Assembly (NCBI RefSeq): GCF_000170835.1
Contig: NZ_ABCP01000022.1
Span: 1 to 59,687, forward strand
Origin: Marinobacter algicola DG893
GTDB lineage: Bacteria > Pseudomonadota > Gammaproteobacteria > Pseudomonadales > Oleiphilaceae
Reading direction: 5' to 3'
DNA length: 59,687 nucleotides
Position 1 is the first letter of the stretch; every line of letters starts with the position of its first letter. Made by a program: the position numbers and the translations under genes. The notes under the pieces were generated by a model. It ran no database searches. It saw only the letters and a program-made list of their open reading frames with translations, and was not told the DNA's origin. Positions 52,851 through 59,687 of the stretch are shown here, piece by piece.

Positions 52851-54333
52851 CCTCCATACGGGACAGAAACTCCTGCATGATCAGGGTGTATAACTCCCCT
52901 CCCAGGAACCGATCTTCAACGCCTGCGTCAATGCTGGGATTGTCGTTTACTTCAATGACAGCCACACGGTTGCCAGACTGCTTGATGTCCACGCCGTAGA
53001 GACCATTGCCAATGAGACGTGTGGCGTTGAGGGCTGCCTGTATCACGTTTCGGGGCACCTCGTAAGTGGGCATGGTATCAAACCCACCGCTGTCCACTTC
53101 CGCACCACCGTGCTGGTAGATCTGCCAGTGCCCCTCCACCATGTAGTATTTACAGGCATAGATGGCCCGACCGCCAAGCACACCAATACGCCAGTCGTAA
53201 TCGGTGTAAAGGTATTCCTGGGCCAGCACCAGGGCCGACTGTTTGAACAGCTCTTTCAGGCCCGCACGCAGCGTTTTTTCATCCTCCGCCTTGGTGACTC
53301 CCCGCGAAAAGGCGCCGTCAGGAATCTTGATGACGGCAGGAAAGCCCAGATCCCGAATCACCTGTTCTGCACTGTCTTTCTGATCTTTCGACAGAATCAG
53401 GGTTTTTGGCGTCGGGATCTTGTTGTTCTTCAGCAGGTCCGCCAAATAGACCTTATTGGTGCAACGCAGAATCGACACCGGATCGTCAATCACCACCATC
53501 CCCTCGGCCTCGGCCTTGCGTGCGAAACGATAGGTGTGATGATCGATGGCAGTAGTCTCGCGAATAAACAGGCCGTCGTATTCCGGCAGCCGCATATAAT
53601 CACGGCGGCCGATCTGCTCCACGTTGATGCCCAGCTTGCGGCCGGCCTTCTCGAATTTTTCCAACGCTTCTTTGTCGCTGGGCGGCATTTCCTCGTCGTC
53701 ATTGACCAGCATCGCCAGATCAAACCGATAACGACGGCGGGTGCGGGGCTTGCGCCAGACCATACTGCTGAAACGGTCAAACGCCGCCGCAAAGTCATCC
53801 TGCTCTTTCCCCTTCAGGTCTGCGGGACAACCTGGTTTCATGGACGCTATCTGCCAGGTTTTGCCGCGGCGGAACACCACTTCCAGAACCGGGCACGGGA
53901 AACGATCAAACAACGCACGTGCAACCGGCTTCAAATCCCCATGTTCCGCCTGCCCGAAATACGTACGGACACGCACTTCTCGTGTGGCGTGATTATTGTC
54001 ACCAGCGGGCTCGATCTCCGCTCCGGCTGCCTCGAGCCAATTAATCACGCTGGCATCCAGTTCATCCAACTGCAGCGAGAACAGTCCTTTGCGGCTGAGG
54101 TCGTTGAGCGTCATGACAGATGGCACCACATGATGACCACGAGCCTCGGCCAGCAGCGAACAGTAGTAGCCACGACTCAGGTAACGGGCGCTTTGGCACA
54201 GATTGATCACCCGCACCCGGCTGGAGGCCGGCGCGGAAAACTGCAGGTACTGATCGAAAGTCAGCACGTCTTCACTGGGGTAATACGGTGCCCAGTCCTT
54301 GGCGCGGTCAACAACAATCAACAATCGTGACAT
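52834..54333 (-). CDS. RimK-family ATP-grasp ligase with N-terminal RimK-associated domain
   Basis: A 499-residue protein. The first 190 or so residues (MSRLLIVVDRAKDWAPYYPS, then VINLCQSARYLSRGYYCSLL) are the domain usually found before this class of ATP-grasp. The ATP-grasp domain follows (CTNKVYLADLLKNNKIPTPK; LGFPAVIKIPDGAFSRGVTK; the Mg2+-binding IEVNDNPSIDAGVED at about residues 460-474). Such enzymes join amino acids to proteins, peptides or small molecules. ATG 54333 is chosen because GGAGGA sits nine bases upstream. It is divergent from the GNAT/C39 fusion gene. The substrate is unknown. Confidence 0.85.
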   Translation of the reverse strand: MSRLLIVVDRAKDWAPYYPSEDVLTFDQYLQFSAPASSRVRVINLCQSARYLSRGYYCSLLAEARGHHVVPSVMTLNDLSRKGLFSLQLDELDASVINWLEAAGAEIEPAGDNNHATREVRVRTYFGQAEHGDLKPVARALFDRFPCPVLEVVFRRGKTWQIASMKPGCPADLKGKEQDDFAAAFDRFSSMVWRKPRTRRRYRFDLAMLVNDDEEMPPSDKEALEKFEKAGRKLGINVEQIGRRDYMRLPEYDGLFIRETTAIDHHTYRFARKAEAEGMVVIDDPVSILRCTNKVYLADLLKNNKIPTPKTLILSKDQKDSAEQVIRDLGFPAVIKIPDGAFSRGVTKAEDEKTLRAGLKELFKQSALVLAQEYLYTDYDWRIGVLGGRAIYACKYYMVEGHWQIYQHGGAEVDSGGFDTMPTYEVPRNVIQAALNATRLIGNGLYGVDIKQSGNRVAVIEVNDNPSIDAGVEDRFLGGELYTLIMQEFLSRMEEKRRR

Positions 54334-54574
54334 CAGTGGCATTCCTCCATGAAGGCAGTGCCGGAAGCTTTGGGAACACAGGCCAACCATACATCGATGG
54401 TGCCTGTACAATCTCGCAACAATACGCCGGAACGCTTTAGCCTACAATTAGCACGAAATGCGTGCTTTTACGCATGATTGCACGCTATCGGCAACGTCGA
54501 CACTCACTCATAATAGCCGCCAACGCTGAATCCGGCGAAGCCGTCACATTTGAGTTATCCAGAGTTCTTTCACT

Positions 54575-55683
54575 ATGACATCACTCGCTTTTCGTCACGC
54601 CACAAGCGATGACCTGGACGCACTGGTAAAGCTGGAGAACCGCTGCTTTACGGAGGACCGGATCTCACGGCGCAGCTTCCGGCGCTTTCTGGATATGCCC
54701 CGGGACCGGCTGATTGTTGCAACGGCCGGCAGCGAGCTTGTGGGCTACTGCCTGGTATTAATGAGCGCGGCCACCCGGCTGGCACGAATCTATTCCATTG
54801 CAGTGTCGCCGTCCGAACGCGGCCGCAATATCGGCGAGCAGTTGGTTCGGGAAGCGGAAGCTGCGGCAGTCGACGCCGGCCGCATCGTGATGAGACTGGA
54901 AGTGCGCGAAGACAACGCCCCGGCCATACGGCTCTACCAACGCCTGGGCTATCGCCAGTTCGGCACCTATCGCGATTACTACGAAGACCACGGCACCGCC
55001 CTTCGATTCGAGCGTCGAATCCTTTTCTACGAGCCTTCGCGGGAATTTCCGGCGGTGCCCTACTACCCCCAAACCACGGAATTCTCCTGTGGCCCGGCTG
55101 CCCTGATCATGGCCATGGCAACCCTGGATGAACAGCAGCCGATGACCACCCTGGAAGAGCTGAAACTCTGGCGCGAGGCCACCACCATCTTTATGCTCGC
55201 GGGCCACGGCGGCTGCGGCCCCCACGGCCTGGCACTGGCGGCCTGGCACCGCGGGTTCCACGCCAGCGCCTATATCAGCAAAGAGGGCGCCCTATTCAAG
55301 GATACGGTTCGCAACGACGACAAGAAGCGGGTTCTGGAGCTGGTGCACGAAGGCTTTCTGCATGACATTGGCCAGACAGGAATCGAACTCCATCACGATC
55401 CGCTCACCCTGGATGGCATGGAGGCTGCCCTCCACGATGGTCGCGTACCGGTTATCCTGATCAGCACCTGGCAGCTGAATCGCAGCCGAATACCCCATTG
55501 GGTAACGGTGTGTGCAATGGATGATCAGTTTGTGTACCTGCACGACCCTGAGATCGATACGGACGTTGGCGAAACCGTGGCTGACAAGCAATACCTGCCG
55601 GTGGACCGCCGGGTATTCGACCGTATGTCCCGATACGGCAAGAACCAGCCATTGCAGGCAGCGGTCATTGTAGGACCAAGGCG

Positions 55684-55687
<4 letters not shown>
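54575..55687 (+). CDS. Fusion of GNAT acetyltransferase and C39-like cysteine peptidase
   Basis: A 370-residue two-domain protein. The N-terminal GNAT domain (about 1-150) has [20 protein letters not shown] (acetyl-CoA loop) and [20 protein letters not shown]. The C-terminal part (about 160-365) is a C39-like papain-fold peptidase: [17 protein letters not shown] holds the likely nucleophile Cys172, [13 protein letters not shown] the His308, and VYLHDPEID the Asp324. All three look intact. It lies divergent from the RimK-family ligase gene. The pair suggests that a peptide or protein is modified, cleaved and perhaps acetylated; no partner peptide gene was found. The 3' end overlaps the uvrB stop by 4 bp. 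Confidence 0.88.
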
Positions 55688-57747
<2,060 letters not shown>

Positions 57748-57888
57748 AGTCTGGAGACATCCTTCATTCAATCAAAAGTGATCTGGGCAACGCATCGCAC
57801 CGCGAATATCAATAGGTGCAATCTGCAGAGAAACTTATCGTCACGCGGGCTTCATGATACCATCTGAATCGTCAAAGGCGGCCTGAAC

Positions 57889-57942
57889 ATGGTGAAAACC
57901 ACTACCCCGAAGCCGCCGGAGCCCTATCAGACGCAGCTTTAA
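57889..57942 (+). CDS. Leader peptide ORF upstream of the aminotransferase
   Basis: A 17-residue open frame, MVKTTTPKPPEPYQTQL. Its ATG is preceded by AAAGGCGG at a good distance, and its TAA stop forms part of the sequence TAAGGAG that is the ribosome-binding site of the aminotransferase gene. Translation of the leader would therefore deliver ribosomes to the downstream site (coupling). The peptide is rich in Thr and Pro (K-P-P-E-P), a possible ribosome-stalling feature. The sequence is direct, the role inferred. Confidence 0.45.
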   Translation: MVKTTTPKPPEPYQTQL

Positions 57943-57953
57943 GGAGCGCAAGT

Positions 57954-59138
57954 TTGGACCTTCAACTTTCCAGCCGAGTACAGGCAATCAAGCCCTCTCC
58001 CACCCTCGCAGTCACCAACAAGGCAGCGGAATTACGCGCTGCTGGCCAGGACATTATTGGCCTGGGTGCCGGCGAGCCGGACTTCGATACCCCGGATCAC
58101 ATCAAACAGGCGGCCATCGAAGCCATCAACAACGGCCAGACCAAGTACACCGCTGTGGATGGTACGCCCGCACTGAAAAAGGCGATCATTGCGAAGTTCA
58201 AACGGGACAACGGCCTGGAATACGAAGCCAACCAGATCCTGGTTAGTGGTGGTGGCAAGCAGAGCTTTTTCAACCTCGCGCTGGCCACACTGAACAAGGG
58301 CGACGAAGCCATTATTCCTGCGCCGTACTGGGTATCTTACCCGGACATGGTGCTGGTGGCTGAAGGTAAGCCGGTTATTATCGAAACCACCGCCGACACC
58401 CGCTTCAAGATCACGCCGGAGCAGCTAGAAAGCGCCATCACCGAGCGCACCCGCCTATTCGTGATCAACAGCCCATCCAACCCCAGTGGCATGGCTTACA
58501 GCCTGGACGAGCTGAAGGCGATTGGCGAGGTGCTGAAGAAGCATCCGCAGATCATGATCGCCACCGACGACATGTATGAGCCGATCCTGTGGACCGGTCA
58601 GCCGTTCTGCAACATCCTGAACGCCACGCCGGAGCTGTACGATCGCACTTTCGTGCTCAACGGTGTGTCCAAGGCCTACTCCATGACCGGCTGGCGCATC
58701 GGCTATGCGGCAGGCCCGGCAAAAATCATCGGGGCAATGAAGAAAATCCAGTCCCAAAGCACGTCCAACCCGGCCTCGATTTCCCAGGCGGCTGCAGCCG
58801 CAGCTCTGGATGGCCCTCAGGACTGTGTGCAGGAAATGGTCACCGCCTTCAAGGAACGTCATGACTATCTGGTGGAAGCCCTGAACGCCCTGCCCGGCGT
58901 TGACTGTCTGCACGGTGACGGGACGTTCTATGTGTTCCCGAGTTTCCAGGCAGCCATCGAAGCCGATTCTGACGTCAGCAATGATGTGGAGTTTGCCGAG
59001 AAGCTGTTGAAGGAAGCCGGCGTGGCCTTGGTGCCAGGCTCCGCTTTCGGTGCGCCGGGCCATATGCGCCTGAGCTTCGCCACCAGCCTTGATACGCTGA
59101 AGCAGGCCATTGAGCGTTTGCAGAAAGCGCTGGGCTAA
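57954..59138 (+). CDS. Aspartate aminotransferase-family enzyme (PLP)
   Basis: A 394-residue PLP-dependent transaminase of fold type I, subgroup I-gamma (AspB/AatA-like). The cofactor Lys lies in VLNGVSKAYSMTGWRIGYAA (SKAYSMTGWR, about residue 240). NSPSNPSGMAYS and YDRTFV also fit, and Arg near the end (MRLSFATSLD) binds the alpha-carboxylate. Likely interconverts aspartate or tyrosine with the keto acids. Start is TTG 57954, eight bases after AAGGAG; no nearby ATG. It lies opposite uvrB and before the second tRNA-Asn. Confidence 0.92.
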   Translation: MDLQLSSRVQAIKPSPTLAVTNKAAELRAAGQDIIGLGAGEPDFDTPDHIKQAAIEAINNGQTKYTAVDGTPALKKAIIAKFKRDNGLEYEANQILVSGGGKQSFFNLALATLNKGDEAIIPAPYWVSYPDMVLVAEGKPVIIETTADTRFKITPEQLESAITERTRLFVINSPSNPSGMAYSLDELKAIGEVLKKHPQIMIATDDMYEPILWTGQPFCNILNATPELYDRTFVLNGVSKAYSMTGWRIGYAAGPAKIIGAMKKIQSQSTSNPASISQAAAAAALDGPQDCVQEMVTAFKERHDYLVEALNALPGVDCLHGDGTFYVFPSFQAAIEADSDVSNDVEFAEKLLKEAGVALVPGSAFGAPGHMRLSFATSLDTLKQAIERLQKALG

Positions 59139-59154
59139 AAATCCTGGCAAGGGG

Positions 59155-59183
59155 TTGACGAGGCGTTGGGGTAACCTTAATAT
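59155..59183 (+). promoter_or_regulatory. Sigma-70 promoter of tRNA-Asn copy 2
   Basis: TTGACG (59155-59160), a 17-bp spacer and TAATAT (59178-59183), followed by ACGCGCC, a G+C-rich discriminator. The -35 context GGGGTTGACG is the same as at copy 1 (44613-44622). It begins 16 bp after the aminotransferase stop. Confidence 0.85.
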
Positions 59184-59207
59184 ACGCGCCTCGTCACACG
59201 ACGACGT

Positions 59208-59283
59208 TCCCCGATAGCTCAGTTGGTAGAGCAACGGACTGTTAATCCGTTTGTCGCTGGTTCGAGCCCAGCTCGGGGAGCCA
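59208..59283 (+). tRNA. tRNA-Asn (GTT anticodon), copy 2
   Basis: 76 nt, identical in every base to the copy at 44666-44741, including the encoded CCA, with the anticodon GTT. A strong intrinsic terminator follows 8 bp downstream, which copy 1 does not have. Confidence 0.98.
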
Positions 59284-59291
59284 CTATTTCG

Positions 59292-59327
59292 AAAAGCCGC
59301 TAGTCCCCTGGATTAGCGGCTTTTTTC
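59292..59327 (+). terminator. Intrinsic terminator of tRNA-Asn copy 2
   Basis: An 11-bp perfect stem (AAAAGCCGCTA 59292-59302 with TAGCGGCTTTT 59314-59324, 11-nt loop) followed by T-rich sequence. Confidence 0.9.
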
Positions 59328-59448
59328 GTTTCTGATTCTGGTCCCAACCTAGCCTTCTAATGAGGTGCCCTACGGCGAGGTAGGAGTTCCTTCCCAAAAA
59401 AACGCTACAAGCACGTCCGTGTGCGCTTTTCTCCAATGATTCGGCCTC

Positions 59449-59687
59449 CTCCCGGGACTCTGGGCGGGAGGCTGATGCCACAACGGTGGCACCCGTCAAT
59501 TTCTTCGCCAGCTGGATCAGAATGGAACCAACGCCGCCCGCAGCGCCAGTCACAAGGATCACCTGGTCAGTCGGATGCACATTTCCCGGCTGCTGCTGTT
59601 CAAGCCCGAAGTGATCAAACAGCATTTCCCAAGCCGTGAAGGTAGTCACGGGCAGTGCTGCGGCTTCCGCATCACTCAGGCTGGCGG
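59449..59687 (-). pseudogene. Zinc-type alcohol dehydrogenase / quinone oxidoreductase fragment
   Basis: The gene enters from the right edge and reads leftward: [20 protein letters not shown] then [20 protein letters not shown] with the nucleotide-binding GAAGGVGS loop and [11 protein letters not shown], the quinone-oxidoreductase family layout. After that residue (about 59448) homology stops and the open frame continues with unrelated sequence through the tRNA terminator to 59284. About the last third of the family protein, including half of the cofactor domain, is lost. Truncation next to a tRNA gene suggests past integration or deletion there. The start lies outside the window. Confidence 0.7.

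Noticed and set aside
57748..57953. LexA box upstream of uvrB
   Set aside because: No CTGT-N8-ACAG-like match was found in this gap; SOS control is not supported by sequence here.
59340..59448. Sequence after the dehydrogenase homology as a coding C-terminus
   Set aside because: The residues are unlike the family and the frame runs into the tRNA terminator; better read as a truncated pseudogene.

Overview
The window reads as chromosomal DNA of a marine gammaproteobacterium, most likely Marinobacter or a close relative. This is inferred from protein character, gene order (rlmL, rmf and pyrD adjacent; tesA divergent from an ABC pair) and an intergenic stem-loop repeat of a type I associate with that genus. 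No database search was possible. Most genes are housekeeping or general metabolism. I see no prophage, CRISPR array, complete insertion sequence or secondary-metabolite cluster.

Layout. 1-2310: end of a branched-chain amino-acid-type ABC importer operon (LivM partial, LivH, periplasmic binding protein). 2488-3285: decayed island with a broken IS5-type transposase and two unidentified short reading frames. 3342-9594: lone binding protein, YcaQ-type glycosylase, GNAT/lipoprotein/DUF2798 cluster, DUF418 membrane protein, serine hydrolase of the beta-lactamase fold, short-chain dehydrogenase. 9603-14516: ABC exporter pair, MgtE magnesium transporter, small basic protein. 14635-21575: LysR, HAD phosphatase, GMC oxidoreductase, AraC regulator, LysE exporter, pirin, racemase. 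21752-25508: proton antiporter, hydrolase, MarR regulator with a clear palindromic operator, metallopeptidase. 25600-31193: katG, class I aldolase, MBL hydrolase, dusC. 31270-35434: a minus-strand block of DUF599, two thioesterases, htpG and DUF2835. 35636-39710: M48 protease, SCP2 protein, iron alcohol dehydrogenase, binding protein. 39728-44592: second ABC exporter pair beside tesA, and a YheT-type hydrolase. 44666-50064: tRNA-Asn, apeB, exonuclease-like protein, outer-membrane barrel, rlmL, rmf. 50267-59687: pyrD, a cation efflux carrier, a RimK-family ligase opposite a GNAT/C39-protease fusion, uvrB, an aminotransferase, a second identical tRNA-Asn and a broken quinone-oxidoreductase-type gene.

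The most interesting signals are these. (1) A textbook heat-shock (sigma-32) promoter lies about 330 bp upstream of htpG, and two related, oppositely oriented stem-loop elements with perfect 23 and 26 bp arms sit between promoter and gene, so the heat-shock mRNA should begin with two very large hairpins. (2) A divergent RimK-like ATP-grasp ligase and GNAT/C39-protease fusion has intact-looking catalytic residues, and is the best candidate for an uncharacterised peptide-tagging or peptide-processing system. (3) A 17-codon leader ORF has a stop that runs into the ribosome-binding site of the aminotransferase. (4) A hairpin sequesters the ribosome-binding site of the LysE-type exporter. (5) DnaA-box-like sequences cluster beside an AT-rich stretch between pyrD and the cation efflux gene.

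Functional themes: ribosome and tRNA maintenance (rlmL, rmf, dusC, two tRNA-Asn), stress response (htpG, katG, uvrB, YcaQ-like), and envelope or transport functions. Start codons were adjusted from the longest frame where a ribosome-binding site, a gene overlap or family length favoured another start; the entries say where.
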